Shown in pieces: positions 8,999-18,201 of a stretch of 64,000 bases of DNA. Origin of the DNA: Natronospira bacteriovora (GTDB lineage Bacteria; Pseudomonadota; Gammaproteobacteria; Natronospirales; Natronospiraceae); the NCBI RefSeq assembly GCF_030848495.1, contig NZ_JAVDDT010000001.1:186001-250000 (forward strand), in the 5' to 3' direction. The translations under genes and the position numbers were made by a program. The stretch's first letter is position 1. The number at the start of each line of letters is the position of its first letter. The notes under the pieces were generated by a model. The model searched no databases, had not been told where the DNA came from, and saw only the letters and a program-made list of their open reading frames with translations.

Positions 8999-9671
8999 CT
9001 TCAGACTGACCTTCCAGGGACTCTTCCAGCTCATCCGCCTTGCGACTCGCCCTCTCCTCCAGGCGCTCAATGACGGCATCCAGACCGCGCTGACGAATTT
9101 CACTGTCGAAGGAATTGCGATAATTGGTGACGTAGGAAACACCTTCAATGGTGACATCGAAGACCCGCCACTCACCGTCCCGGTACCGGAGGGTGTAATC
9201 CACCGGGATATTGCTGCCACCCGGACGAACGATCTGGGTGCGAACCCGTGTCCGATCCGGATTGAGTTCGCCACGCACCGGCTGAACCCTTATCTCGAGG
9301 TCATTGGGCGTATATTCGACCATGCCGTCGGCATAACTTCTTACCAGAAAGCGGTAGAAGGCCTCACCGAAAGCCCGGCGTTGTTCCGGACTGGCATCCC
9401 GACCATGCCGACCAAGAACCAGCCGGGTGCTGTAGGGAACATCAAAGACCGGCAGAAGAAGATCCTCCACGAATGCGTAGAGGGCCTCGGGATCATCCTT
9501 CATGGACTCACGACGTTCCTGCAGTGCCGCAATGATCTCATTGGCCGTTTCCTCCACCATCTGCGCGGGATCCGGCATCTGCTCCTCGGCCAAGGCCTGC
9601 AAGGGCAGCAGCAGAGTCAGTACCAGCCCGGCCACAAGAGACGTCAACGATTTGGAATTGCGATACCACAT
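8988..9671 (-). CDS. mlaC: MlaC periplasmic phospholipid-binding protein
   Basis: A 227-residue precursor with a clear signal peptide (hydrophobic core near residues 10-27, cleavage after ALAE-like ALA) and the MlaC/Ttg2D family body: FVEDLLLPVFDV, RRAFGEAFYRFLVRSYA, and WRVFDVTIEGVSYVTNYRNSF. MlaC shuttles phospholipid between the MlaA complex in the outer membrane and MlaFEDB in the inner membrane. The charged C-terminal tail (about 25 residues, rich in Glu and Arg) is a little longer than usual. It starts three bases after the mlaD stop and overlaps mlaB. Confidence 0.9.
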   Translation of the reverse strand: MWYRNSKSLTSLVAGLVLTLLLPLQALAEEQMPDPAQMVEETANEIIAALQERRESMKDDPEALYAFVEDLLLPVFDVPYSTRLVLGRHGRDASPEQRRAFGEAFYRFLVRSYADGMVEYTPNDLEIRVQPVRGELNPDRTRVRTQIVRPGGSNIPVDYTLRYRDGEWRVFDVTIEGVSYVTNYRNSFDSEIRQRGLDAVIERLEERASRKADELEESLEGQSEDGE

Positions 9672-9674
9672 GGC

Positions 9675-10133
9675 TCAGTCTCCCTGGGAGTAGAGGAACT
9701 GTCCGATCAGGTTCTCGAGAACCAGTGCGGACTGGGTATGGATGATCTCACTGCCATCGGCCAGCGACTCCACGTCACCACCCGGGTCGAGGGCTATGAA
9801 CTGCTCCCCGAGCAGTCCCGATGTGCGAATCGACGCAATGGTGTCCGCGGGAAGATTATCGTACCGCGAGCTGATGGTGATCGTCACCACCGCGTCCAGG
9901 CGGTCGTTATCGAAGCTGATGTCGCTCACACGTCCGAGCCGGACCCCGGCCATGGTGACGGGAGCGCGTACCCGCAGGCCGCCGATATCGTCAAATCGGG
10001 CGGTCACATCGTAGCCAGGTTCCGCACCGATTCCGCGCATGCCGGTGGTCTGGGTAACCAGGAAAAAAATGGCCAGAATACCGAGCAGCACGAACAGGCC
10101 CGTGCCGAAATCCATCGCCTTGTTATGACGCAT
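9675..10133 (-). CDS. mlaD: MlaD MCE-domain protein
   Basis: A 152-residue protein with one N-terminal transmembrane helix (residues 8-27) and an MCE domain (PGYDVTARFDDIGGLRVRAPVTMAGVRLGRV), then TSGLLGEQFIALDPGG. This is the MlaD size and layout; MlaD forms the hexameric ring on the periplasmic face of MlaFE through which lipid passes. It lies between mlaE and mlaC in the standard operon order, with a 23 bp gap to mlaE. Confidence 0.92.
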   Translation of the reverse strand: MRHNKAMDFGTGLFVLLGILAIFFLVTQTTGMRGIGAEPGYDVTARFDDIGGLRVRAPVTMAGVRLGRVSDISFDNDRLDAVVTITISSRYDNLPADTIASIRTSGLLGEQFIALDPGGDVESLADGSEIIHTQSALVLENLIGQFLYSQGD

Positions 10134-10156
10134 TGCTCAAACCCTCGCAGACGCGT

Positions 10157-10936
10157 TTAGTCGCCAACAATCATGGCAGTGATGAGGAAGTTGATGGCCA
10201 GAACGGCCACCGCCGTAATCACGATGGCCCGGGTTGTCGCCCGACTGACGCCTTCCGCCGTGGGCGGGGCGTTATAGCCCTCGTAGACGGCGATCAGGCT
10301 GGCGGCAATGCCGAAGGCCACACTCTTCCAGATGCCGCTCATGACATCGGTGCCCACCTGAACCGCGTTATTCATCTGGGACCAGAAGGGGCCGGCATCC
10401 ACACCCAGCAGCCCCACACCGACCACATAGCCACCGAAGATGCCCAGTGCACTGAAGATGGCCGCCAAAAACGGCATGGCAATCACACCGGCCAGAAAAC
10501 GCGGCATCACCACCCGTTTGACCGGATCCACGGCCATCATTTCCATGCCCGACAGCTGATCGGTGGCCCGCATGAGACCGATTTCCGATGCCAGGGAGGT
10601 ACCGGACCGCCCGGCAAACAGGATGGCCGTCAGAACCGGGCCGAGCTCACGCACCAAAGTCATCGCCACCATGACACCGAGCGATTCCGTGGCACCGAAC
10701 TGATTGAGTATATGGTAGCCCTGGAGCGCCAGAACCATGCCGACGAACACGGCGGAAATGCCGATGATCAGGAGGGAGTGCGCCCCCAGCCGATAGAGTT
10801 GCTGCCAGACCAGACCGAAGCGCAACAGGGCGGCAGGGGTCTCGGCCAGCAGGCGCAGAAAGAAACGGGTAACAGCACCCAGTGTTTCCACGAACTCGCG
10901 GGAGGCCTGGCGCAGGTCCTGCCACATACTGATCAC
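10157..10936 (-). CDS. mlaE: MlaE ABC transporter permease
   Basis: A 259-residue MlaE/YrbE family permease with five or six hydrophobic segments and the family stretch GLVLALQGYHILNQFGATESLG-type region, followed by RELGPVLTAILFAGRSGTSLASEIG and AFGIAASLIAVYEGYNA. It forms the membrane core of the MlaFEDB phospholipid transporter. The predicted GTG at 10936 overlaps the mlaF stop (GTGA); an ATG three codons in (10927) is an alternative start. Confidence 0.92.
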   Translation of the reverse strand: MISMWQDLRQASREFVETLGAVTRFFLRLLAETPAALLRFGLVWQQLYRLGAHSLLIIGISAVFVGMVLALQGYHILNQFGATESLGVMVAMTLVRELGPVLTAILFAGRSGTSLASEIGLMRATDQLSGMEMMAVDPVKRVVMPRFLAGVIAMPFLAAIFSALGIFGGYVVGVGLLGVDAGPFWSQMNNAVQVGTDVMSGIWKSVAFGIAASLIAVYEGYNAPPTAEGVSRATTRAIVITAVAVLAINFLITAMIVGD

Positions 10937-11763
10937 GGTTCAATCTCCATCAGGTCCTCGGCATAATCCCGAGCCGGGTAGTGGAAGGGAACCGGCCCGT
11001 CGGACATGCGATGCATGAACTGCCGGACCCAGGGGGACTCGTCCTGCTTCAGCTCATCCGGTGTGCCGCCGGACACGATTCGGCCGTCGGCAATGATCCA
11101 GGCCCAGTCCGCCACCTGGGAAACTTCCTCGATATCATGGGAAACGATGACACTGGTGAGACCAAGCGCCTGATTGATCTCGCGTATGAGGCGCACGATC
11201 ACCCCCATGGAAATGGGATCCAGGCCGGCAAATGGTTCGTCGTAGAGCACCAGTTCGGGATCCATGACCACGGCACGGGCCAGCCCGACACGCCGGGCCA
11301 TGCCGCCTGATAGTTCGGCGGGCATCAACCGTGCCGCCCCGCGCAGCCCCACCGAGTGCAGGCGCGTCATGACCAGATGATGGATCAGGGCTTCGGGCAA
11401 GCGGGTATGCTCGCGAAGGGGGAAGGCAACGTTCTCATAGACATCCAGGTCGGTCAGGAGTGCGCCGGCCTGAAAGAGATAACCCACCCGTTTGCGCAAT
11501 TGGTAAAGGGCCGTTCGGGAAAGCCCGGAGACTTCATGGCCATCAAGCTCCACAGTGCCCCGGTCGGCGATGAGCTGCCCGGTAATCAGGCGCAGGAGCG
11601 TCGTCTTCCCGGTGCCGCTGGGGCCCATGATGGCCGTGACCTTGCCACGGGGAATGGTCAGACTGACATCCCTGAAGATGAGACGATCGCCACGACTGAA
11701 GCTGACGCCATCAAGGCGAATATGCGGATCGGGTGATTGGCCCTGCCCCATGCTCATCTCCAT
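10933..11763 (-). CDS. mlaF: MlaF ABC transporter ATP-binding protein
   Basis: An ABC ATPase of 276 residues from the ATG at 11763. It has Walker A GPSGTGKTT, signature LSGGMARRVGLARA, Walker B LVLYDEPFAGLD and the H-loop SHDIEE. It powers phospholipid movement by MlaFEDB. ATGs at 11757 and 11751 are also possible; the one at 11751 has GGAG six bases upstream. The frame also extends to 11781, but that would run into the aldolase terminator hairpin, so a start at 11763 or later is preferred. No promoter fits in the 19 bp between that hairpin and the start, so expression either starts inside the aldolase gene or comes from read-through. Confidence 0.9.
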   Translation of the reverse strand: MEMSMGQGQSPDPHIRLDGVSFSRGDRLIFRDVSLTIPRGKVTAIMGPSGTGKTTLLRLITGQLIADRGTVELDGHEVSGLSRTALYQLRKRVGYLFQAGALLTDLDVYENVAFPLREHTRLPEALIHHLVMTRLHSVGLRGAARLMPAELSGGMARRVGLARAVVMDPELVLYDEPFAGLDPISMGVIVRLIREINQALGLTSVIVSHDIEEVSQVADWAWIIADGRIVSGGTPDELKQDESPWVRQFMHRMSDGPVPFHYPARDYAEDLMEIEP

Positions 11764-11779
11764 CACTGTTCCGGGACAC

Positions 11780-11810
11780 AAAAAACCCCGGAGCGACGGC
11801 CCCGGGGTTT
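11780..11810 (-). terminator. Intrinsic terminator of the aldolase gene
   Basis: Read leftward, a GC-rich 9 bp stem (AAACCCCGG, 11783-11791, with CCGGGGTTT, 11802-11810) is followed by six T residues. It begins 10 bp after the aldolase stop codon and ends about 17-20 bp before the mlaF start. Confidence 0.75.
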
Positions 11811-11819
11811 CTATTTCGA

Positions 11820-12869
11820 TCAGGCTGCCTGGTCTTTTTCCATGGCCTCGGACCAGTCGCCGGAACGGGCGGCGCTGTTGCAGCGAGCCCGATGGTAGAA
11901 GGCCTTCTGGGCCGCTTCGGCTTGTTCTTCCTTGCCGGCCCAGGCCTTGAGGGCCGGTGCCTGAAGGGCGCGGCCATAGGAGAAGCTCAGCTCCCAGGGG
12001 TGGGGGCCCAGGCGGTTCATCAGGTTCAGGTGCTCGGTGGCCAGCTCATCACTCTGGCCACCGGAAAGGAAGACGATGCCCGGAACAGCCGCCGGCACAT
12101 GCCGTTTGAGACAGCGCACGGTGGCTTCCGCCACTTCCTGGGCGGCGGCCTGGCGGTCTGCCTTCTTGCCGGCAATGACCATGTTCGGCTTGAGCAGGAT
12201 ACCCTCGAGCAGCACACCGTGCTCGTAGAGGGCATTGAATACCTTGTTCAGAGCCCGGGCAGTGACGGCCTCACAGACTTCGATGCTGTTGTCACCGTCC
12301 ATCAGCACTTCCGGTTCCACGATGGGCACCAGACCGGCTTCCTGGCACAGGGCCGCGTAGCGGGCCAGGGCATGGGCGTTGGCGTCCAGACAGAACTCGC
12401 TCGGCATGCCGTTGGCGGTATCAATGGTGATCACCGCACGCCACTTGGCAAACTGGGCACCCAGATCCACGTATTCGCTGAGACGATCCCGCAGGCCATC
12501 AAGACCCTCGGTCACCTTCTCGCCGGGATGGCCGGCCAGTTCCTTCGCACCCGCGTCCACCTTGATGCCCGGAATCACACCCAGAGACTTGAGATGCTCC
12601 GGAAACGGCGTGCCGGAACGGGTGGACTGGCGCAGGGTCTCGTCAAACAGGATCACGCCACTGATGAATTCCTCGGCACCCGGGGTGGTGAAGAGAATCT
12701 CGCGGTAACGGCGCCGGTTCTCTTCCGTGGATTCCACACCCACGGAGTCCAGGCGCTTGGCAATGGTGCCAGTGCTTTCATCGGCCGCCAGAATCCCCTT
12801 GCCGGGCGCGACCAGCTCGCGAGCCACCTGCCGGAGCTGAGCTGCCTTGCTGTCAAACTGCGCGTTCAT
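11820..12869 (-). CDS. Class I fructose-bisphosphate aldolase
   Basis: A 349-residue protein of the vertebrate-type class I aldolase family: LVAPGKGILAADESTGTIAKR near the N-terminus, WRAVITIDTANGMPSE, VPIVEPEVLMDGDN, and the Schiff-base lysine in LLKPNMV (about residue 225), then GIVFLSGGQSDE. It interconverts fructose 1,6-bisphosphate with dihydroxyacetone phosphate and glyceraldehyde 3-phosphate in glycolysis and gluconeogenesis, without a metal. The start has a strong GGGAGGAA. It is bounded by terminators on both sides and is functionally unrelated to its mla and che neighbours. Confidence 0.93.
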   Translation of the reverse strand: MNAQFDSKAAQLRQVARELVAPGKGILAADESTGTIAKRLDSVGVESTEENRRRYREILFTTPGAEEFISGVILFDETLRQSTRSGTPFPEHLKSLGVIPGIKVDAGAKELAGHPGEKVTEGLDGLRDRLSEYVDLGAQFAKWRAVITIDTANGMPSEFCLDANAHALARYAALCQEAGLVPIVEPEVLMDGDNSIEVCEAVTARALNKVFNALYEHGVLLEGILLKPNMVIAGKKADRQAAAQEVAEATVRCLKRHVPAAVPGIVFLSGGQSDELATEHLNLMNRLGPHPWELSFSYGRALQAPALKAWAGKEEQAEAAQKAFYHRARCNSAARSGDWSEAMEKDQAA

Positions 12870-12989
12870 GCTTTCCTCCCGAAACGATAGGCCGTGCCGC
12901 GTCCGCCACGGCCGACCTTGAGTCCGGGCGAGACGCCGTTGATGGTTGATCCGGGTAGTTTATCAGAACCCTGGCCGTCGTCGGAACTG

Positions 12990-13027
12990 AAAAAGGCCGT
13001 GCCCGCTCAGGCCGACCGGGCACGGCC
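12990..13027 (-). terminator. Intrinsic terminator overlapping the 3' end of cheB
   Basis: Read leftward, an 11 bp perfect stem (13017-13027 with 12995-13005) around an 11-base loop is followed by TTTTT (12990-12994). The first arm codes for the last residues of CheB and the cheB stop codon (13007-13009) sits in the loop, so termination and the coding end are superimposed. Confidence 0.8.
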
Positions 13028-14113
13028 ATTGGCCGCGAACTGCATCATGCGGGCAGGGATCTGCTCCAGCGAGAGTATTTCGTCCGCCGCCCCGAGACTG
13101 ACTGCCGCCCCCGGCATCCCCCACACGGTGGAACTGGCCTCGTCCTGGACAATGGTCGCCGCACCGGATGCCTTCATTCTGGCCAGACCCTCGGCCCCGT
13201 CCCGGCCCATGCCGGTGAGCAACACACCTACCGCTTCGCTGCCCGCGGATTCGGCCACGGAGTCGAACATCACGTCCACACTCGGGCGATGCCGGTTCAC
13301 GGTTTCAGACTGGTCGATCCGGCAGATCAGCCGGGCACCGTCCCGCTGCACCCGCAAATGCCAGTCGCCCGGCGCCACGTAGGCATGGCCCGGCATGATC
13401 GGAGCACGGTCCGTGGCCTCCTTCACCGTGAGACTCGTCACACTGTTCAGGCGCTCGGCGAAGGGGCCACTGAAACTCGCGGGAATGTGCTGACTGATGA
13501 CGATGGGCGGGGAATCGGGCGGCAGGCATTCCAGCACACGCCGGATGGCCTCCGTACCACCGGTGGAGGCCCCGATGGCTACCAGCCTCTGGCGGGTACC
13601 CGCGCTACGGGCCTCGTAGGCTCCGGCCTCGCGCAGCGACTCTTTCACCCGCTCCCGAAAGGCTTCCCGCTCCGTTCCACTGAAATTGGTCAGGGGCCTG
13701 ATGGTTGCCCGGGCCGCCGCCTTGACCTTGGCGACCACTTCGGCCGCATAGTCTTCCAGCTTCACGGACAGCTCCCGGGCGGGCTTGGTGACGAAATCCA
13801 CGGCCCCCAGCTCCAGCGCCTGAAGCGTGACCTTGGCCCCGTCATGGGTAAGGGAGGAGACCATGACCACTGGCATGGGTCGCAGACGCATGAGGTTTTC
13901 CAGAAAGGTAATACCATCCATGCGCGGCATTTCCACATCCAGCGTGATCACATCGGGATCGAGCCGCTTGATCTGATCACGGGCCGCATAGGGGTCGGGA
14001 GCCGCACCGACCACCTCGATCCCCGGATCGGACTCCAGCATCCGGGTGAGCAGCTTGCGCACCAGGGCCGAATCATCCACGACGATGACGCGAATCTTGC
14101 CATTCGTACTCAA
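13007..14113 (-). CDS. cheB: CheB protein-glutamate methylesterase/deamidase
   Basis: A 368-residue two-domain protein. The receiver domain (about 1-125) has the acidic pocket VVDDS and the phosphoacceptor D59 in [12 protein letters not shown]. The methylesterase domain (about 170-360) carries the catalytic triad motifs [16 protein letters not shown] and [12 protein letters not shown]. It removes methyl groups from chemoreceptors and deamidates glutamines when phosphorylated by CheA. The interdomain linker of roughly 45 residues is a normal length. Its ATG overlaps the cheD stop (ATGA). Unlike Pseudomonas, cheB is not beside cheA but in a separate unit with mcp, cheR and cheD. Confidence 0.95.
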   Translation of the reverse strand: MSTNGKIRVIVVDDSALVRKLLTRMLESDPGIEVVGAAPDPYAARDQIKRLDPDVITLDVEMPRMDGITFLENLMRLRPMPVVMVSSLTHDGAKVTLQALELGAVDFVTKPARELSVKLEDYAAEVVAKVKAAARATIRPLTNFSGTEREAFRERVKESLREAGAYEARSAGTRQRLVAIGASTGGTEAIRRVLECLPPDSPPIVISQHIPASFSGPFAERLNSVTSLTVKEATDRAPIMPGHAYVAPGDWHLRVQRDGARLICRIDQSETVNRHRPSVDVMFDSVAESAGSEAVGVLLTGMGRDGAEGLARMKASGAATIVQDEASSTVWGMPGAAVSLGAADEILSLEQIPARMMQFAANGRARSA

Positions 14114-14697
14114 ACCACCCTCCTCCGCACCCCGCCGGGTGTTGCTGAATCGCTGATCAGGCGGCCCGGAACCACTTTCTGGCGGGACCCCCCACGCTGA
14201 ACACGAACCTGTCCGCTGGCAGTCAGGAAACGAATGACCCGATGTTCACTGCCACCGACATCGCTCGCCTGAATCGGGATACCGAGCGCCTGCAGGCACC
14301 GTTCGGCAAATTCGATGTTGTGCCTGCCCACCGGCCGCAACTGGGTCAGCATCTCCGAGCCCCCGAACAATTTGGCCACAATACGCCCCGGGCGGGCACC
14401 CATGAGCGCCATTCCGTCCACCAGGGCATGAATGGCCGGGGCCCCGTAACGGCAATCGGCCACCGATTCATCCAGTCGGACGGGGCCTTCACCGGGCAAC
14501 AGGAAGTGATTCATGCCGGCGATGCCAGCCTCACTGTCCCGCAGACACACCGTGATGCAGGAGCCGAGCAAGGTACTGATGATGGTGTCGCCGTCAACGA
14601 TGCAATAACCGCCTGCATGGATCCGGGTGATTTCCCGATCCAGCAGCGGATCGTGGCTGACAAAGCCATCCGATGTACCGCCAAACACTCGTCGCAC
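14110..14697 (-). CDS. cheD: CheD chemoreceptor glutamine deamidase
   Basis: A 195-residue CheD protein with the catalytic cysteine in [10 protein letters not shown] and the histidine in GMNHFLLP, followed by [18 protein letters not shown] and [15 protein letters not shown]. CheD deamidates receptor glutamines and, in some bacteria, stimulates the phosphatase CheC; no cheC is seen in this window. The start is GTG with AGGAGG nine bases upstream. It sits between cheR and cheB and overlaps cheB by four bases. Confidence 0.92.
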   Translation of the reverse strand: MRRVFGGTSDGFVSHDPLLDREITRIHAGGYCIVDGDTIISTLLGSCITVCLRDSEAGIAGMNHFLLPGEGPVRLDESVADCRYGAPAIHALVDGMALMGARPGRIVAKLFGGSEMLTQLRPVGRHNIEFAERCLQALGIPIQASDVGGSEHRVIRFLTASGQVRVQRGGSRQKVVPGRLISDSATPGGVRRRVV

Positions 14698-14764
14698 CGA
14701 TCGTTACCTCCTGCGCCCGGCCCCCAATCTGCTGTCCCTCATGCGAAAACCGGCATGCCCGCTG

Positions 14765-15604
14765 TCACCGCAGGCGATAGATGGTCTGCCCGATCAGTCG
14801 ATATCGGTTGGTCAGACCGTGCAAGGACTCCGAGTGCCCCAGAAACAGGTGTCCGACCGGACGCAGGTGTTCGGAGAAACCTTCGACGACCTGGCCCTTG
14901 TGACTGCGGTCGAAATAGATGATGACATTGCGGCAGAAAATCGCATCAAAACGATTACGGACCGGCCATTTCTCGATCAGGTTCACCCGCTCGAACTGCA
15001 CCAGATCCCTGAGCGTCTTGCCGACTCTCGCCTTGCCTTCATTGGGGCCACTGCCCTTGAGAAAGAAACGACGCAGACGGTCTCTCGAGACCTGTTTGAG
15101 GCGATCGATGGAGTAAACACCCTCCTCGGCCTGACGCAGAATGGCGCCGTCCACATCGGTTGCCCAGACCTCGCCTTTCCATCCCGGGTGACGATCGAGG
15201 AACTCGGCGAGCACAATGGCAATGGAATAGGGCTCCTCACCACTGGAGCAGCCGGCAGACCAGATACGGATAACCTTGTCCCTGCTGCCTTCACCGATCA
15301 CCTCGGGCAGCATTCGGCTCATCAGGTATTCGAAATGGTGCGCTTCACGAAAGAACTGGGTCACGTTCGTGGTCATGGCATTGACCAGCTCGGCCAGTTC
15401 CTCTTCATCGCCCCTGCGGAGCAATGCCAGGTATTCGGCAAAGGAAGAAAGACCTCGGGCTCTCAGGCGTCGGGAAACCCGGCTATAGACCAGATCCCGT
15501 TTGCCATCTGACAATGCGATGCCGACACGGTCGCCGATGATACGGCGCAACTCATCGTATTCCTCGCCTGAGAAGCTGTATTCCTTGATCAACGGCCTGT
15601 TCAT
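14765..15604 (-). CDS. cheR: CheR chemoreceptor methyltransferase
   Basis: A CheR-type S-adenosylmethionine-dependent methyltransferase, 279 residues from the ATG at 15604. It has the N-terminal helical domain (RIIGDRVGIALSDGKRDLVYSRVSRRLR), the conserved TTNVTQFFRE, the SAM-binding IWSAGCSSGEEPYSIA and FCRNVIIYFD. It methylates receptor glutamates. An upstream in-frame start at 15643 adds 13 unlikely residues. The MCP gene upstream ends in a tethering pentapeptide, suggesting this CheR binds it through its beta-subdomain. Confidence 0.93.
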   Translation of the reverse strand: MNRPLIKEYSFSGEEYDELRRIIGDRVGIALSDGKRDLVYSRVSRRLRARGLSSFAEYLALLRRGDEEELAELVNAMTTNVTQFFREAHHFEYLMSRMLPEVIGEGSRDKVIRIWSAGCSSGEEPYSIAIVLAEFLDRHPGWKGEVWATDVDGAILRQAEEGVYSIDRLKQVSRDRLRRFFLKGSGPNEGKARVGKTLRDLVQFERVNLIEKWPVRNRFDAIFCRNVIIYFDRSHKGQVVEGFSEHLRPVGHLFLGHSESLHGLTNRYRLIGQTIYRLR

Positions 15605-15746
15605 GTCCCCGAATATGCTCCTCGACCTTGGAAAAGGGCACATTGCGCCAGGCAGGTACCCGAAAACCGCCCCGAGCAGCCAGACAGACCATCCACCCTC
15701 AATGGTTGCCCTCCCCCAAACCTAGCTCACGGACCGAATAAAGCAA

Positions 15747-15783
15747 AAGGCAGCGGCCCCTCGAATGGAGAAACCGCTGCCTT
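15747..15783 (-). terminator. Probable terminator after the MCP gene
   Basis: Read leftward, a 10 bp perfect stem AAGGCAGCGG/CCGCTGCCTT (15774-15783 with 15747-15756) with a 17-base loop is followed by a T-rich stretch (TTTTGCTTTATT). It lies about 65 bp after the MCP stop and would lower, or separate, expression of cheR-cheD-cheB. Confidence 0.6.
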
Positions 15784-15846
15784 CATCATAAGCGACATGC
15801 TGCGCAGTGCGCGCCGAACAAAGCCGGCCAAACCAACTGACCGGTA

Positions 15847-17619
15847 TCAGAATTCCTCCCAATGGTCGTCACTGCTGCCGCGCGAAGCCGGACGCGGTTG
15901 CTCGCTTGCCGAGCGCTGGCTGTGCGGTGTCGATTCGCGGCCTGGTGTTGCCCGGCTGGCCGGCGCACCATCCGCCCTGCCCGCTTCACCACGGGACGCG
16001 GGGGCGTGTGTCTGCGCACCCTGCTGCTGCACCAACGTCCCGGTGTCACTGCCTCCATCCATGACACGATCATCATCACCCAGCTGGAAGAACGCCATGC
16101 GTTTGAGGAGTATCGCTGCCTGCTCCTGCATGGAGCGACTGGCGGCCGCGGTCTCTTCCACCAATGAGGCATTCTGCTGGGTCACTTCGTCCATCTGCAT
16201 GACGGCCCGATTGACCTGGTCAATGCCAGAGGCCTGCTCATTGCTGGCCGCGGCGATCTCTGCCACGATTTCAGTCACCCGGCGGACATTCTCAACAATC
16301 CCTTCCAGGGTCTTGCCGGATTCTTCCACCAGCTCGGAACCGTTCTTGATCTTGCCCACGCTGTCGTTGATCAGGTCCTTGATCTCCTTGGCCGCCTTGG
16401 CACTGCGCTGGGCCAGATTGCGCACCTCCGTGGCCACCACGGCAAAACCCCGTCCCTGCTCACCGGCGCGTGCGGCCTCCACCGCGGCGTTGAGGGCCAG
16501 CAGATTGGTCTGGAAGGCAATCTCGTCGATCACCGAAATGATCTCGACGATCTTGCCACTGCTTTCATCAATATCCCGCATGGCGGTCACGGCACGCTTG
16601 ACCACCTCACCGCCACGCTCGGCCTCCTGCCGGGTACCGGAGGCCAGCTGATTGGCCTCCTGGGCATTGTCGGCGTTGTTCTTCACCGTGGAGGTCATTT
16701 CCTCCATGCTGGACGCCGTTTCTTCGATGGACGATGCCTGTTCCTGGGTTCGCTGGGCGAGATCGTCTGTGCCCGCGGCAATCTCCTGGGCGGCACTGTC
16801 CACCGAATTGGCGGCATCACGCACCTGTTGAACGATGCTACTGAGTTTCTGGTCCATTTCGGCCAGATCCTCGATCATCAGCCCGATCTCGTCGCGGATC
16901 TCGACCTTGGTACGGTTACTGAGGTGCCCGTCGGAGATACGCTCCACCAGCTTGCTGGCCTTGTCCAGTGCCGCACGCACATTGGCCAGTGTGGTCCAGC
17001 CAATGATGACGGTAATCAGCAGACCGGCCACGATGACGAAAATGGCAATTCGGTTGAGACGCTGCATGCGAGCAGTAATGCGTTCGGTCACACGGTCGGC
17101 CCGTTCCACCTGGAACTGGACCAGATTCTCGGCCCCGCTTTCCACCATGGCGGCCGCGGGCGCCAGCTGGTTCTGTTCAAGGCGAATGGCCAGTCCCGTG
17201 TTTTCATCCCAGAGGGCATCAAAGACTGACTGAATGGCGCGTTCCTGCTGTCCGCGAGCAGCTTGCCACTCCTCGGCGAAGGCGGCCTCTTCACCGACGA
17301 GCTCGCGATCATCCAAATAGGCCTGCCAGAGCCGATCCAATTCATCGCTGCGTTCCTCGATGGCCTGCTCGGCGCGCTCGATTCCCCGCGGTGACGGGTC
17401 GATCAGCGCTTCGTAGACATCCAGGCGCTGGTCCTGTTCCAGGTTCGCGATCTGGTTGACAATGATCAGTCTTGCGGCGACTTCGTCACGGAACTCTTCC
17501 GCAGCCACGAGCCCGGCCCGGTTGCCCTGAAGACCGACGAAGCCGATGACCAGTACCATGATGGCGGCTACGGCAATCAGTATGATCAGTCTTGCCTTGA
17601 TGGACAGCTTCATCTTCAT
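15847..17619 (-). CDS. Methyl-accepting chemotaxis protein with C-terminal HWEEF tether
   Basis: A 590-residue transmembrane chemoreceptor: TM1 at about residues 10-30, a four-helix periplasmic domain of about 155 residues, TM2 near 190-210 ([18 protein letters not shown]), a HAMP domain to about 265, then the cytoplasmic hairpin with the signalling tip [20 protein letters not shown] and [16 protein letters not shown] flexible, Ala/Ser/Arg-rich linker of about 45 residues leads to the final HWEEF, matching the xWxxF pentapeptide that recruits CheR and CheB. The ligand is not predictable. It follows cheW by 54 bp and precedes cheR. Confidence 0.94.
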   Translation of the reverse strand: MKMKLSIKARLIILIAVAAIMVLVIGFVGLQGNRAGLVAAEEFRDEVAARLIIVNQIANLEQDQRLDVYEALIDPSPRGIERAEQAIEERSDELDRLWQAYLDDRELVGEEAAFAEEWQAARGQQERAIQSVFDALWDENTGLAIRLEQNQLAPAAAMVESGAENLVQFQVERADRVTERITARMQRLNRIAIFVIVAGLLITVIIGWTTLANVRAALDKASKLVERISDGHLSNRTKVEIRDEIGLMIEDLAEMDQKLSSIVQQVRDAANSVDSAAQEIAAGTDDLAQRTQEQASSIEETASSMEEMTSTVKNNADNAQEANQLASGTRQEAERGGEVVKRAVTAMRDIDESSGKIVEIISVIDEIAFQTNLLALNAAVEAARAGEQGRGFAVVATEVRNLAQRSAKAAKEIKDLINDSVGKIKNGSELVEESGKTLEGIVENVRRVTEIVAEIAAASNEQASGIDQVNRAVMQMDEVTQQNASLVEETAAASRSMQEQAAILLKRMAFFQLGDDDRVMDGGSDTGTLVQQQGAQTHAPASRGEAGRADGAPASRATPGRESTPHSQRSASEQPRPASRGSSDDHWEEF

Positions 17620-17673
17620 TTCAAACCCCTGAGTCTGGTCATTCAGCTCGCCATTGAACTTCCGGCTCTGTCG

Positions 17674-18201
17674 TCATTGCTCACCCAGTGAACGCAACTC
17701 TTCCAGCTCCCAGCCGCGAAACAGTCTGGGCGCATCCAGCAGCATCAACATGCCGTCGCCCTGCGGGGCAATCCCTTCCAGGTATTCGGTATCCACGTTG
17801 CCACCCATCCGGGGGGCGTTGCGAATACCATCCTCCGGGACGCCCACCACATCGGCCACTTCGTCGACCACGATCCCCACATCCTGGGCATTCTCATCCA
17901 GCCCGAGATTGAGGATGATGATCACATTGCGATCCGTGCCTTCAGTGACGTCCAGACCAAAACGCAGTCGCATGTCGACGATGGGAATCACCGCACCGCG
18001 CAGCTTGAGCATGCCCAGAATCCAGGCCGGCGCCCCGGGAATCTTGCGCACCTCGGACCAGCCACGGATTTCCTGGATTCGGGCAATGTCGATGCCGTAA
18101 TCCTCGCCACCCAGACGGAAACTCAGAAACTGCCGCCCGTCTTCTTCGAAACCGGCCAGCATGGAGTGATCCGTCTGATCCCAGCTGTCTTGCTCAGCCA
18201 T
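17674..18201 (-). CDS. cheW: CheW coupling protein (MCP-linked copy)
   Basis: A 175-residue CheW domain protein from the ATG at 18201 (preceded by GGAGCCGAGAGG). Typical CheW segments are FLSFRLGGEDYGIDIARIQEI, APAWILGMLKLRGAVIPIVDMRLRFG and VGIVVDEVADVV. It couples receptors to CheA in signalling arrays. This is the second cheW of the window and differs from the one at 21123-21671; it is co-directional with mcp and probably shares a transcript and the sigma-28 promoter upstream. The frame extends to 18318 without family similarity. Confidence 0.92.
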   Translation of the reverse strand: MAEQDSWDQTDHSMLAGFEEDGRQFLSFRLGGEDYGIDIARIQEIRGWSEVRKIPGAPAWILGMLKLRGAVIPIVDMRLRFGLDVTEGTDRNVIIILNLGLDENAQDVGIVVDEVADVVGVPEDGIRNAPRMGGNVDTEYLEGIAPQGDGMLMLLDAPRLFRGWELEELRSLGEQ

